From: Tetrapisispora phaffii CBS 4417
Taxonomy: Eukaryota > Ascomycota > Saccharomycetes > Saccharomycetales > Saccharomycetaceae
Reading direction: 5' to 3'
NCBI RefSeq assembly: GCF_000236905.1
Contig: NC_016535.1
Span: forward strand, 186,001-250,000
Length of the DNA: 64,000 bases
The number at the start of each line of letters is the position of its first letter. Position 1 is the first letter of the stretch. Below, one piece after another: positions 30,226 through 39,399 of the stretch. The position numbers and the translations under genes were made by a program. The notes under the pieces are model-generated. The model saw only the letters and a list, made by a program, of their open reading frames with translations. It did not search any database and was not told the origin of the DNA.

Positions 30226-30446
30226 GAACCATGGGCAATGCTGTTTGTATTGGCTAACGAAATGTGTGATTGTGTTTTACTAGTAGTGCTAATCTTAATG
30301 GCTCGAGGAAATTTTGTTAAATTAATCGGTCGTGTATATATTCGACGAATTGATGAGATTTTAAGGGCAAGAATGTTTTGGCCAGCTGGCATTGCTTATT
30401 AATCAGGTGAAAAAAAGATTATCCTCAAATTACTGGTCACACAGTT
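30226..30446 (+). ncRNA. Possible H/ACA-type snoRNA or other structured RNA (candidate)
   Basis: A candidate drawn only from base complementarity. Helix 1 ends: GAACCAT (30226-30232) with ATGGCTC (30298-30304, one mismatch), with ATTGGC/GCTAAT nested inside. A middle hairpin is possible: TTAAA to TTTAA, enclosing GTCG/CGAC. Last helix: TGGCCAG (30379-30385) with CTGGTCA (30433-30439), then C, ACA (30441-30443) and three bases GTT, which is the spacing of an H/ACA tail. It lies about 75 bases after the Tbf1-like cluster, the usual snoRNA promoter layout. I could not find a clean H box (ANANNA) at the hinge, and no guide target was identified, so confidence is low. Confidence 0.3.
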
Positions 30447-30509
30447 GTTACGACTTATTTCCACTCTTGTATACTCTTGGGTATCGATGGGCGTATAGCG
30501 TTGTCACAT

Positions 30510-30548
30510 TTGACTCAAAAATGTAACAACGTTACATTTTTGAGTCAA
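30510..30548. repeat. Perfect 18-bp inverted repeat with two Gcn4-type cores
   Basis: TTGACTCAAAAATGTAAC at 30510-30527, spacer AAC, then its exact complement at 30531-30548. Each arm contains TGACTCA/TGAGTCA, the Gcn4 (AP-1) site. The nearest downstream plus-strand gene is MZM1 (about 370 bases). Confidence 0.85.
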
Positions 30549-30915
30549 TGGTCTGAAGCATGCATCTTTTTTTTTCAGTTAGTATCTTTAATAAAGAGGG
30601 ATAGCTTCATTGGTGATATTTTTCTTAACCATTTCTGAAAATTCTAGAAGTTCTATGAGTTAATAGTATTCTTTAGTGTCACTGGAACTCATCCTCTTGT
30701 TAGTGCAATCTTTCTTTTACAAAACATCTCGATAGCGCAATCTCCACGAACATGAAAAACGTAATAAATTCAAACTCGATAATAAGTCTCATGATAAACA
30801 AAAATAAAGGATTTCTAACATATAATAATATCTCAGTTTATATATATTAGTCATTGCTTAAAATATAACTTTGCTAGTTACTCTGTATATTGGCATACAC
30901 TCACATATACAAATA

Positions 30916-31275
30916 ATGAACGTAAACCAAAGAGCATTAATCGCTTACAGAAATGGCCTCAGAGCCACCAAAATTGCATTCAATAATGATACAAGGATGT
31001 TGATCTCTGCTAGAGAAAGGATGCGTGAAGGAATGATTAATCCTAATCAGAAATTAACAAAAGTACAACAAATTGAGTTGCTTGAAGGAGTATCTGAATT
31101 TTTAAGGAAAAATATTGTTCAAGGTAAGAAAACGGGTGTTGATAAAGATGGGAAAGACGTTTATCATCTAAACATTCATAGTGAAATAGAGTTAGGAGAT
31201 AATGACTCTGTTAAAAAAGCAGAAAATACTTTAAAAGCTTCAGGAAGTGGCTGTTGCGGTGGTAGTGGTCGTTGA
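30916..31275 (+). CDS. MZM1: LYR-motif complex III assembly factor Mzm1
   Basis: 119 residues from the ATG at 30916 (MNVNQRALIAYRNGLRATK). Mzm1 is a mitochondrial matrix chaperone of the LYR family that stabilises the Rieske protein Rip1 before it joins complex III. The N-terminal AYRNGLRATKIAF block is the LYR-like motif; VSEFLRKNIVQGKK and YHLNIHSEIELGDN match the family. Odd: the C-terminus ends in a Gly/Cys/Ser-rich stretch (SGSGCCGGSGR), which differs from the S. cerevisiae ending as I recall it. The 15 codons upstream in the same frame are not ATG-led. Synteny YDR493W with YDR495C supports it. Confidence 0.9.
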   Translation: MNVNQRALIAYRNGLRATKIAFNNDTRMLISARERMREGMINPNQKLTKVQQIELLEGVSEFLRKNIVQGKKTGVDKDGKDVYHLNIHSEIELGDNDSVKKAENTLKASGSGCCGGSGR

Positions 31276-31642
31276 GATTAAAAATTTGTTAAAATCTTCC
31301 TGTTTTAAGTTACAATTTTGAAAAATTCTTTATAATGGTTTATAATCACTTAAAATTCATACAATTATGAAACTCATGTAAATAAATAAACATATTCAGT
31401 CATTCGCCTTTTTTATTGATGTATCATTATTTAGAATGCACTTCTCATATCTATCTACCTGCATAATAACCATTTATTGTCATTAATGGTAGTGAATTTT
31501 GAAATTTTTCAGTGCATTCGTATCATCTCATCTTATCTCATTTTACTTTACTCTTTTATGCATAAAAAGATGTAACAGAAGATTTGACTTATCATTCGTA
31601 GAAATAAGATTATTATACCAAGATAACCAGTGGTTCTTATAA
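31276..31642. other. Intergenic: TPT1 promoter
   Basis: 367 bases, AT-rich. CATCTCATCTTATCTCATT near 31526-31544 resembles degenerate GATGAG (PAC-like) repeats on the minus strand but lacks the full GCGATGAG. Nothing else seen. Confidence 0.4.
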
Positions 31643-32377
31643 ATGTCAGAGGTGGGTAAGAGAAATGTTCAGATTTCTAAAGCATTATCATATATTTTGA
31701 GACATGGTGCAGTCAAAGAGAAATTACCAATAGATACGAATGGGTATATAGAAGTCGAGTTAATATTGAATCACAATAGATTGAAGACACATCACTGCAC
31801 TTTAGATGAGCTGCATAGTATTGTTGAAAACAATGATAAGAAAAGATTTCACGTCAAAAAGAAAAATGGTACGGAATATATTTGTGCCACACAAGGACAT
31901 TCCTTAAAGTCTGTCAAACCTAATGAAGAGATACTGATGAAAATAGAGGATGTTAGTCATCTACCTGAGGTAATCGTCCATGGAACGACCATAACTAGTT
32001 GTATTGCCATTATAGAATCCGGTGCAATCAAAAAATTAGAAAGAAACCACGTTCATTTATCTGCAGGTATTATTGGACAAGACTTGGACATTATTAGTGG
32101 AATGAGATACTCAAGTAACGTTTACATTTATATTAATAAAACAGAAGAAAATATAAAGCAATTAAGTTTGGTTAAATCATTGAATGGGGTTATTCTGTCA
32201 CCTAAAGATATACCAATTTCAATGATCGAAAAAATACAGATTAAGACCACCAGAAGTTCAAATAAAACTGACCTAGACAAATTAATGAAAATATTAGAGG
32301 TCGAAAAATACCGTATTCCGTTCTATGAATGTCTTAATGTATGTACTTTACTATCTAAGTTTAAATGTTTAATCTAA
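31643..32377 (+). CDS. TPT1: tRNA 2'-phosphotransferase Tpt1
   Basis: 244 residues. Tpt1 removes the 2'-phosphate left at the tRNA splice junction, transferring it to NAD+ and making ADP-ribose 1'',2''-cyclic phosphate. Visible family blocks: SKALSYILRHGAVKE with the catalytic Arg-His at residues 20-21, KRFHVKKK, ICATQGHSLKSV, VIVHGTTITSC, NHVHLSAG and GMRYSSNVYIYI. It is slightly longer than the S. cerevisiae enzyme (230) through a C-terminal tail (CTLLSKFKCLI). It is convergent with VPS3, whose stop codon is only 46 bases away. Confidence 0.93.
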   Translation: MSEVGKRNVQISKALSYILRHGAVKEKLPIDTNGYIEVELILNHNRLKTHHCTLDELHSIVENNDKKRFHVKKKNGTEYICATQGHSLKSVKPNEEILMKIEDVSHLPEVIVHGTTITSCIAIIESGAIKKLERNHVHLSAGIIGQDLDIISGMRYSSNVYIYINKTEENIKQLSLVKSLNGVILSPKDIPISMIEKIQIKTTRSSNKTDLDKLMKILEVEKYRIPFYECLNVCTLLSKFKCLI

Positions 32378-32423
32378 AGATAAATGCAATAAAAATGAAT
32401 GATGCCTGCGATTCCACATGTCC

Positions 32424-35417
32424 TTATTCCTGGCATTTGAAATGATTTAAAGTATTGGAATAAGATGTTAATTCATTTCTTGCTAACGCTTTTTCCAAAT
32501 AATACTTATGTTTAATCCCTTCTCTTTTTTTAATAATTGGAAATAATACATCGAAAAGTGACATAACGGAGAAATTGTCAGGCAATAACTCAAATATCTT
32601 GACTAACATATTATTATCCACAATAGTATTACAATTTCGCTTCAAAAAAGTAATAACAGTCTTAACCCCATCTGGTGTTCCAGAAAATGATAAATAATGA
32701 TTAAAGACCTTTAAAAATGTTTCCACTTTCAGATATCTTTCAATATTAAGGAAATCATTGTACAGCATATACATACTCAGTAACTCATCTGAAGAAATTA
32801 AAATGTCTGAAATACCAATAAATTCGGGCATCAAAAATAACATAAGCAATAAATTCCCTATGTCAATTTTTTTGATATCGTCTAAAACCAACCTTATGTT
32901 AGAATTGTCAACTGTTTCGTCTTTGCATAAAAGTTTAATCTGCTGGATATAATTTAAGAAATCATTAAATATGGAATCATATTTTAGCTTAATTAATAAA
33001 AAATCAGATAAGCTTGATTTATAATAATTTAAATCACTTGTGTATTCCGATGCATATTTGCCTAAGTTTTCCCATAAATTATTAAGCTCTAATTCTTTTT
33101 GAAAGTTTGCAAGGTAATATCTCAATAAAAATTCCTTATTAACTTCACTTTTAGCACCAATATGTTCAATGACAGCAACTTTTACTTCGACATTAGAAGT
33201 TAATTTATCGGTAAAATCATTTATATTGAAATTGGCCTTTTCAACCACACTAAGAGTCTTTTTAATAATTTCATTATTTAATGGTAATGAATTTATAATG
33301 TATATCAAATCTTCAATAAGTTCGTTGGCTGTATACGCTTTTGGCAGTTCTGAAAATTTCGTTACTATCAGATCTAAAATTTCCTGTGCATTTCCTTCAT
33401 TTTTGAATAAAGTAATCAGTTCAGTATAATTATGCTTTTCTAAGTATATTTTTTTTAATAAAACAGAATATTTTTCAGGTTCTTCTTGAAGTATAAGCAA
33501 AATCTCGTTTAAAATTGGCTCTATAAACATATCAGTAGTGATTTCTTTATTATTTTCAGTTAATAAATGGAATAAATTCATTTCAATCGATTTCATCACA
33601 TTATTGTAATCTCGGATCTCTTCACGTTTCGAGCAGTTTATTAGTTTCCTATTCAACAAAGTTATCAGTGAGATCTTATCTTTAACTTTGTGTATTAGTT
33701 TTAACAATTTTAAATTTTCTATAAACTTTTTCAACCCATTGAATATACAAAGATTACCATAATATTCCATATCCAATAAGTATAATAATAATCTGATGTC
33801 AACCAACTCAGCGACTTGATACCATTTTGAGATAATTTTCTCATCAATAGCAGCATTATGCAATGTATACAAGAGAATCTTCAATGCTGTTAGATATTCC
33901 TTTTCTATTTGCTGATATTTTGTTAGGTCTCCTCTTAAACTACCTATGTATCCTCTCACATTTTCAATTTCTTTCTCGTCATACTTATCAAATCTTAAAA
34001 TACCAGGTTTTTGAATTAGCAAGTAAATACCTGCTTTACCATATAATAGCATTGATGTCGATAATTTAAATAGACTATTGATGTATGAATTTTCACCATT
34101 AATTCTGAATATGTCGCCGTTGTCTTCTTCAAGAGGAACTAAACGTAATTTTTCTGTAACTAACGATTTGATTTTTTTAGCTTCCTCGATATTTGAACAT
34201 TCAAATTGCTTAAAGCTTTCGCAGATATTGAATTTAGATTGACTCTTTATAATTTGAATAAGTGCTGAATCTCCATTAGTCACCTCTTTATATATATGAA
34301 TCTCATTGTTGTTAAAGTTCACTATAAGATAAGGACTCTTAGATAGAACACTATCGGGGTACCGATCTAATACCAAATTACCACTATCAATTTCCCCTGA
34401 TTTATTGACTTTAAATACCATTGCGGTTGAATCTATTGATGTTCCTCCAGTTACTACATTAAATCCAGTACCATTGTTGCTTGATATTATAGGTTTAAGA
34501 GGTTCATCTGATTCGCTGACTTTAAAAAGAGGCGTTACCTCTTTGCTCCTTGCTTGAATTAGTTCGTAGTGATTTGACCTTGCTATCATCATTGATTTAT
34601 CACATAAAGAAGCCTCTGATATGCTTTTCCATGGATATCGTCTAACTAGATTGGTAGATGTTTGTGTTATTCGATATTCATTGACCTCATTCTCCAAAAA
34701 TAATAAAATTTTATAAGAATTAGAATTAGTTGAATATGATTTTAAAAGTAAATAGGAAATGTTAGCAATATTTTCTGTATTTGGTGCTGGAGCAAATTCT
34801 GGTAGAAGAAATTGCGTTAAAGTATTGTTTGATAGTAACAATGCTCTCTCAATATTTGGTAATAATATTATTTTATCAATTGGCTTATTGAACTCAGAAT
34901 TGAATTTGGTTTGTGATACAAGCATGTAATTACTTTTTTCTATTTCGAAGTAATGTAATAAATCACCAGATTCTGTTCCTAGGTATAAGTTCTGTTCATA
35001 AGACTCAAAGCATGTGTACTCTAACTCATCAGGTATATGTTCGATAAGGGGATGGACAATAAATGAATCATCATCTAAAGTTAATTTGAAAGGAAGCTTA
35101 CTATCAGTTTCTTGTTTATCTTGAACGCTTTCGATATCCTTTGAATTATCTTGCTCTTCCAGAACTATTGTGTTGTTCTTTTCATTTTCAAGTAAACTAT
35201 CCTTTTCAATGCCAGTTTCTTCCCTTTTAGGAAGAAGCTCTTCATCAACATTTTCTTGTAACACGTTTACTTCATCATCTTCATGAGTCGAATGTAGATG
35301 AGTAGAATTTTTAGTAATTTCTATATTCGATTCACTATCTTCCTCGACTGGATTCTTATCTACGTAGTCATTTAATTTATCTACCACATCGGAGTTAACC
35401 CTATTCTCATCAGACAT
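32424..35417 (-). CDS. VPS3: CORVET tethering complex subunit Vps3
   Basis: 997 residues from the ATG at 35417; one codon upstream is GTG. Vps3 is a CORVET-specific subunit binding Vps21/Rab5 on endosomes. Evidence: an acidic low-complexity N-terminus, then blocks like IPDELEYTCFESYEQNLYLG, SGDLLHYFEIEKSNYMLVSQTKFN and LLPEFAPAPNT that match Vps3 (CNH-like beta-propeller region), and a helical second half. S. cerevisiae Vps3 is 1011 residues. The order VPS3-PUF6-(ITR1)-SEC20 is that of YDR495C-YDR498C with ITR1 absent. Its partner GTPase VPS21 is also in this window. Confidence 0.93.
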   Translation of the reverse strand: MSDENRVNSDVVDKLNDYVDKNPVEEDSESNIEITKNSTHLHSTHEDDEVNVLQENVDEELLPKREETGIEKDSLLENEKNNTIVLEEQDNSKDIESVQDKQETDSKLPFKLTLDDDSFIVHPLIEHIPDELEYTCFESYEQNLYLGTESGDLLHYFEIEKSNYMLVSQTKFNSEFNKPIDKIILLPNIERALLLSNNTLTQFLLPEFAPAPNTENIANISYLLLKSYSTNSNSYKILLFLENEVNEYRITQTSTNLVRRYPWKSISEASLCDKSMMIARSNHYELIQARSKEVTPLFKVSESDEPLKPIISSNNGTGFNVVTGGTSIDSTAMVFKVNKSGEIDSGNLVLDRYPDSVLSKSPYLIVNFNNNEIHIYKEVTNGDSALIQIIKSQSKFNICESFKQFECSNIEEAKKIKSLVTEKLRLVPLEEDNGDIFRINGENSYINSLFKLSTSMLLYGKAGIYLLIQKPGILRFDKYDEKEIENVRGYIGSLRGDLTKYQQIEKEYLTALKILLYTLHNAAIDEKIISKWYQVAELVDIRLLLYLLDMEYYGNLCIFNGLKKFIENLKLLKLIHKVKDKISLITLLNRKLINCSKREEIRDYNNVMKSIEMNLFHLLTENNKEITTDMFIEPILNEILLILQEEPEKYSVLLKKIYLEKHNYTELITLFKNEGNAQEILDLIVTKFSELPKAYTANELIEDLIYIINSLPLNNEIIKKTLSVVEKANFNINDFTDKLTSNVEVKVAVIEHIGAKSEVNKEFLLRYYLANFQKELELNNLWENLGKYASEYTSDLNYYKSSLSDFLLIKLKYDSIFNDFLNYIQQIKLLCKDETVDNSNIRLVLDDIKKIDIGNLLLMLFLMPEFIGISDILISSDELLSMYMLYNDFLNIERYLKVETFLKVFNHYLSFSGTPDGVKTVITFLKRNCNTIVDNNMLVKIFELLPDNFSVMSLFDVLFPIIKKREGIKHKYYLEKALARNELTSYSNTLNHFKCQE

Positions 35418-35870
35418 CACTCTCTGATATAATTACCAAAACCGTAAAGCTAAGGTTTATCCACAAAAACTAGGGCAATAATGGTATTTTAACAATTGCT
35501 GCTAAATAAAGTATATTGTATTCGAACTTTGTGAAGTCTAACTGAATTAAGTAAAGATCTAAGTGTACTGACTCATGAATATTCATGTTTTATTATATTA
35601 CTGATATTTTTGTCCATATTTTTATTGTCCGGCCGAATCTATATGAAGGTCTTATATCGTAATATTGAAGATAAGGCCATAACATTTAGAATGCATAATA
35701 AATTACTTGTAATTAAACATTGACTGTGTTTGATTCTTTTATTTATTATACAATGTTATTTAAACTAAGTGATTTTTAGTATATGTAAATGAATGGTGAT
35801 GATAATTTAAGATGCTTAAAGGATTAACAGAAAAATTGCATTTCTCATTTCTGATCAGTGTTTAAGAGAT
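35418..35870. other. Intergenic: VPS3 promoter / PUF6 downstream
   Basis: 453 bases, AT-rich. CATGAATATTCATG, a perfect 14-bp palindrome, lies at 35574-35587. No gene or confident factor site. Confidence 0.45.
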
Positions 35871-37820
35871 CTATTTGGCTAATTTTATTAATAATTGAGC
35901 ACCTTTATTAGATTCATCTGCTTCGACATTCTTCAAAACACTCTTTAGATCGGTTAAAAATTGCTTACCCTCATTTTTACTCTTGCTTAAAGTTTCATAG
36001 ATTGCAACGATAGTGAAAGCGCTATCTCTATTGTTTATCCAATCCAATAGGTTGGAAGAATCAATAATGTCATCATAGAATTTCGCAGCGAATGGAGTAC
36101 CTAAACCTTCAACGTTTGATAATGGAATTATTTGCTTTTCTTTATTGTTCCATTTACCACCTTGAATTAAACCTCTTAATAATCTAGTAGAAAATGGTCT
36201 GTGGATTGGATGATCTTCTTCAATTATGTCACCTTTAAATGTAATCATAATATTTTCTATAATACTGTTGAAATTCTTGATTTCCTTTTCACTTAATTGT
36301 TCGTATAGATCATCATTTAATAAAAGTTCAGAAATAAATTGACTACCTAAGTTTTCGGTTAAAATTTCAGCAGAACTTTTAGAAACAGAACTTACAAATA
36401 ATGGAGCAAATTTATTTAGTAACTCAGCTCTTTTAGTATCGATAGGCTTCTTGGAAGTAGCTTCTGACATTTTAATATATCTTTCTAATTCCTTCTTTAA
36501 AATTGGGGAAAAAAATCTGCCATCTAAACCTAGAAGGATATATAGTAAAGGTCTTCTTCCAAATTTATCAATTACCAGTTCTGAGAATATTTCTTTGATG
36601 GATGGTCCAAAAGATTTGAATACCAAAACGGTATCATCAACTGTTAACAGAAGAGTGATAAAAACCATGTTACCATGTTCATTTTTAATTAATTTATCAG
36701 CATGATTTTTTAAGTTTTTGATTAGTGCCTTTCTCTCCTTAGCATTAGCTTTAGCAATCAAAGTACATGCAACATCAGCACCTTCTGGTGTGTGAACTAA
36801 CTCAGCTAACTGTTCTTGTAATAATTCAATGAATTCAGTGATTTCTTTCTCACTTGCAATTTTAACGTATTCTCTCATTGCAGCATGTAAAATTTGGAAA
36901 CCAGTGGAACCTTTTTCTACAGAGGCAGTAATTGTTGTAATTAAATTTCTGGCAATAATATTTCTCTTTTCAGTACTAGATTCACAAACTTCTTCAATAG
37001 TTAAGTCTTTATGGGACTCTCTGAAAAAAGCATATTCAGAACCCCAAAATTCTTTGATCATTTGTTGTCTTTGTTCGTTAGTAGCGTACAATACAAATAA
37101 ATCTTCGACAACATAAGCACCTTCACGATGTCTCATCAATTTCCTTAAGGTACCATGCAATTCATCAATGATAAGTTGTCTTGATTGCTTTGAACCATAA
37201 TGTAATAATTTAACAAGTAAATATTTACCATAAGCTGAAGTAGCTAACAAATAGTATTTACCCTTTAAAGCGTTGACAACTTGGTCACGACGTTCTTTGG
37301 AAGAATACTTGACTAAAGTTTGAACAACACGAGAAGCATCATGTTTTAAGACTAAATCACTGATACAATCTTTAGCTAATTCCCAAATTTCGTTGGATAG
37401 TTTTTCACGCACAGGTCTTGGCATTGGTGGAGTCTTTACACGTAATCTTTCCCATAAAGATTTAATATGTTGAACCTCGGAACCACCTTTTCTTTGCATC
37501 TTTCTTTCCTTTAACAATTTTCTTTGCTCAACATGGGAACTGGCATTTTCACCGGTGGCTTTATTGTTCTCAGTTTTGTCGTCGTCGTCTTTGTCTTCAT
37601 CTTCTAGATCTTCCTTTTGTTCTTCTTCATCATCATCAGAAATGACATCATCTAAAGCATCTTCTTTGGATGAGACTTCTTCCGTGGCAGTATTGTCTAA
37701 TTCATCCTCATCAGAAGAGTCCACTGAAATTCTAGCCTTCTTAGCTGGTTTAGCAGAAGCCTTGCTATTGGAAGAACGTTTGTTAGCATTTTCCTTAGAT
37801 TTTTTTGTCACTGGAGCCAT
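35871..37820 (-). CDS. PUF6: Pumilio-like RNA-binding protein Puf6
   Basis: 649 residues from the ATG at 37820 (MAPVTKKSKEN); five codons upstream lead only to TTG. Puf6 functions in 60S ribosome assembly and represses ASH1 mRNA translation. The N-terminus is basic then very acidic (DDEEEQKEDLEDEDKDDDD), followed by the Pumilio/CPL-type repeats from about residue 120: KHDASRVVQTLVKYSSKERR, SAYGKYLLVKLLHYG, REGAYVVEDLF, PEGADVACTLIAKA, NEHGNMVFITLLL and DKFGRRPLLYILLG. S. cerevisiae Puf6 is 656 residues. Its upstream region carries tandem GATGAG and an RRPE motif. Confidence 0.95.
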   Translation of the reverse strand: MAPVTKKSKENANKRSSNSKASAKPAKKARISVDSSDEDELDNTATEEVSSKEDALDDVISDDDEEEQKEDLEDEDKDDDDKTENNKATGENASSHVEQRKLLKERKMQRKGGSEVQHIKSLWERLRVKTPPMPRPVREKLSNEIWELAKDCISDLVLKHDASRVVQTLVKYSSKERRDQVVNALKGKYYLLATSAYGKYLLVKLLHYGSKQSRQLIIDELHGTLRKLMRHREGAYVVEDLFVLYATNEQRQQMIKEFWGSEYAFFRESHKDLTIEEVCESSTEKRNIIARNLITTITASVEKGSTGFQILHAAMREYVKIASEKEITEFIELLQEQLAELVHTPEGADVACTLIAKANAKERKALIKNLKNHADKLIKNEHGNMVFITLLLTVDDTVLVFKSFGPSIKEIFSELVIDKFGRRPLLYILLGLDGRFFSPILKKELERYIKMSEATSKKPIDTKRAELLNKFAPLFVSSVSKSSAEILTENLGSQFISELLLNDDLYEQLSEKEIKNFNSIIENIMITFKGDIIEEDHPIHRPFSTRLLRGLIQGGKWNNKEKQIIPLSNVEGLGTPFAAKFYDDIIDSSNLLDWINNRDSAFTIVAIYETLSKSKNEGKQFLTDLKSVLKNVEADESNKGAQLLIKLAK

Positions 37821-37985
37821 TTTGATTCGATTCAATCGGTTTCTTTAATTGTTCTCAAAGGAAAACGAAAAAAAGAGATATGAACTATTATACAATGAAT
37901 AAGAATATGAATAAAAGAATACATTTATAAGAGTAATAAATTTATATGGTTTGTAACTTTTGCTTGTAAAAGATATAATGTTAAA

Positions 37986-38038
37986 CTCATCCCATCTCAT
38001 CTCATCTCATCTCATCTCATCTCATCACTAAAATTTTT
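37986..38038 (-). promoter_or_regulatory. Tandem GATGA/PAC-core microsatellite plus RRPE upstream of PUF6
   Basis: On the minus strand the CTCAT units read as GATGA(G) repeated about eight times (one unit altered to GGATG), i.e. an array of PAC cores, spanning 37986-38027. Next to it AAAATTTTT at 38030-38038 is an RRPE core. PAC plus RRPE is the standard signature of ribosome-biogenesis genes, and PUF6 is one. The array is 160-240 bases upstream of the PUF6 start. Confidence 0.65.
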
Positions 38039-38068
38039 CATTTGGTATTTGATGATTCTACTATAGCC

Positions 38069-38075
38069 CGGGTAA
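38069..38075. promoter_or_regulatory. Reb1-type site
   Basis: CGGGTAA, complement of TTACCCG, between the PUF6 promoter array and the SEC20 3' end. Could serve promoter opening for PUF6 or termination of SEC20. Consensus match only. Confidence 0.5.
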
Positions 38076-38253
38076 TAAATATGTCACTAATTTTTATCAA
38101 ACCTTCCTATTTAAAGATAGCAAGAAACATTAAGTGATTATCTGAAAGTAAGCTATAGATGGATTGAAGAAGTTGTCTTTAATGACTTACATTATATCAA
38201 CAATCTATTGAGTTTCTTTATGTTTGAAATTGTATAAATTTATTTCAATATGC

Positions 38254-39399
38254 TCATAATTCGTCATGTGCCAATATTCTATCCATTGCAGCATCGACTA
38301 CTTGTTCAATATTATTTTCTATGTCACTTGAAATTGTGCCTGTTATATTTGATACTGTCGTTGAAACTATTGTGGATGCTATCGTGTTAATAATTTCATC
38401 ACTTATAATATCACTGTTTATAGTGTTGGACACCTTTTTAACAAAACCTATGCTTACTAGAATATATTTGAAAAATTTGAATACTATCCATAAACCTATC
38501 TTAACAGGTACTTTAAAGACTCTTCTCCATAGTATCCAAAATATACACATAGCTAAAAACCCAAGTGACAGATACACATCTCTCTTTTCTTGTTGTGAAG
38601 CTTTTTCTAGTCTTCTAACTAATTGTGATGTCTTATTGAAGACTATTTCGAATTGCAAGTATTTGTCGTTCATAATTTGCATTGATGAAGTTTGCTGTCT
38701 TAATTCATCTAAATTTAAATCACTCTGTAAAACACTAGATTGTAAAATTTGGTTACCCTTAATTAAATTGTTGGTTAGCTTTTTGGTGGTATTTAACAAC
38801 TTCGATTTTGATGTGACACCTTTATCTTCAAAAGTCCAAGACATTTTTGCTCTTGAATCAGTATTAGCATCATTAACTTCATTATTCGTTAGATTGTCAT
38901 TTTGACTTTCTATCAGATGAGATTTAATGATTCTTTCTCTCTTTTCATCAATTTCTGATGCATTTTTATCATTCATTTGCTTAATCGTTTCCTTGAAATC
39001 TTTTTTGTACTCAGAAAACCAATCCACATTGCATACTAAGTTATCTATAATATTCTGTAACTCTAATTTTGTTTTTCCAGTCATATATTCTTCGTTAAAT
39101 TGTACGATTGTCAATTCATCAGGATAATCGTACGTCATACTCTTTTGCCAGTTGATTTTAAACCCCCTATATTCATTATTTAATGATACAATCAACTCCT
39201 TTAGTTTGGATTCATAATTAATTATTATGTTAATAATATTTTCAATATCATTTTGTGCTTTATTTTGATTCTTTTCAGGAACGTTAAATCTTGCATTGAT
39301 TAATTCAATCGCGTCTACATTTGTATTTTTTAATTCCTGTGTCTTTTCGATTAAAGCATTTCTCAATTCAGTTAGTCCTTCGAGTAGTCTAACAGACAT
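38254..39399 (-). CDS. SEC20: ER/Golgi Q-SNARE Sec20
   Basis: 381 residues from the ATG at 39399 (MSVRLLEGLTELRNAL); the longer frame to 39519 begins at GTG, so it is not used. Sec20 is a tail-region membrane SNARE for Golgi-to-ER retrograde fusion. Evidence: central SNARE-like helix (NQILQSSVLQSDLNLDEL, then KYLQFEIVFNKTSQLVRRLEKA), a hydrophobic segment (VYLSLGFLAMCIFWILWRRVF), and a C-terminal HDEL ER-retrieval signal, the hallmark of this protein. Length fits the S. cerevisiae 383. Position after PUF6 matches YDR496C-YDR498C. Confidence 0.92.
   Translation of the reverse strand: MSVRLLEGLTELRNALIEKTQELKNTNVDAIELINARFNVPEKNQNKAQNDIENIINIIINYESKLKELIVSLNNEYRGFKINWQKSMTYDYPDELTIVQFNEEYMTGKTKLELQNIIDNLVCNVDWFSEYKKDFKETIKQMNDKNASEIDEKRERIIKSHLIESQNDNLTNNEVNDANTDSRAKMSWTFEDKGVTSKSKLLNTTKKLTNNLIKGNQILQSSVLQSDLNLDELRQQTSSMQIMNDKYLQFEIVFNKTSQLVRRLEKASQQEKRDVYLSLGFLAMCIFWILWRRVFKVPVKIGLWIVFKFFKYILVSIGFVKKVSNTINSDIISDEIINTIASTIVSTTVSNITGTISSDIENNIEQVVDAAMDRILAHDEL

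Larger units (their letters stand above)
29625..30915. other. 1.3 kb non-coding interval between PKH and MZM1
   Basis: This is the longest gene-free interval outside the mobile-element cluster. From left to right: AT-rich PKH promoter with a 13-A run near 29822; three GTAACCCT motifs (30068-30150); a GC-richer segment with nested complementary stretches (30226-30446); a perfect 18-bp inverted repeat with Gcn4-type cores (30510-30548); then AT-rich MZM1 promoter. A 67-codon open frame at 30199-30402 overlaps the structured part but resembles nothing. The items are listed separately. Confidence 0.6.
37821..38253. other. Intergenic: PUF6 promoter / SEC20 downstream
   Basis: 433 bases. Holds a GATGAG tandem array plus RRPE (37986-38038) and a Reb1-type site (38069-38075), both listed separately. 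Remainder AT-rich. Confidence 0.55.

Noticed and set aside
30199..30402. 67-codon ATG frame in the PKH-MZM1 gap
   Set aside because: Overlaps the paired stretches of the possible RNA; an equally long frame exists on the other strand, so it is not a coding signal.
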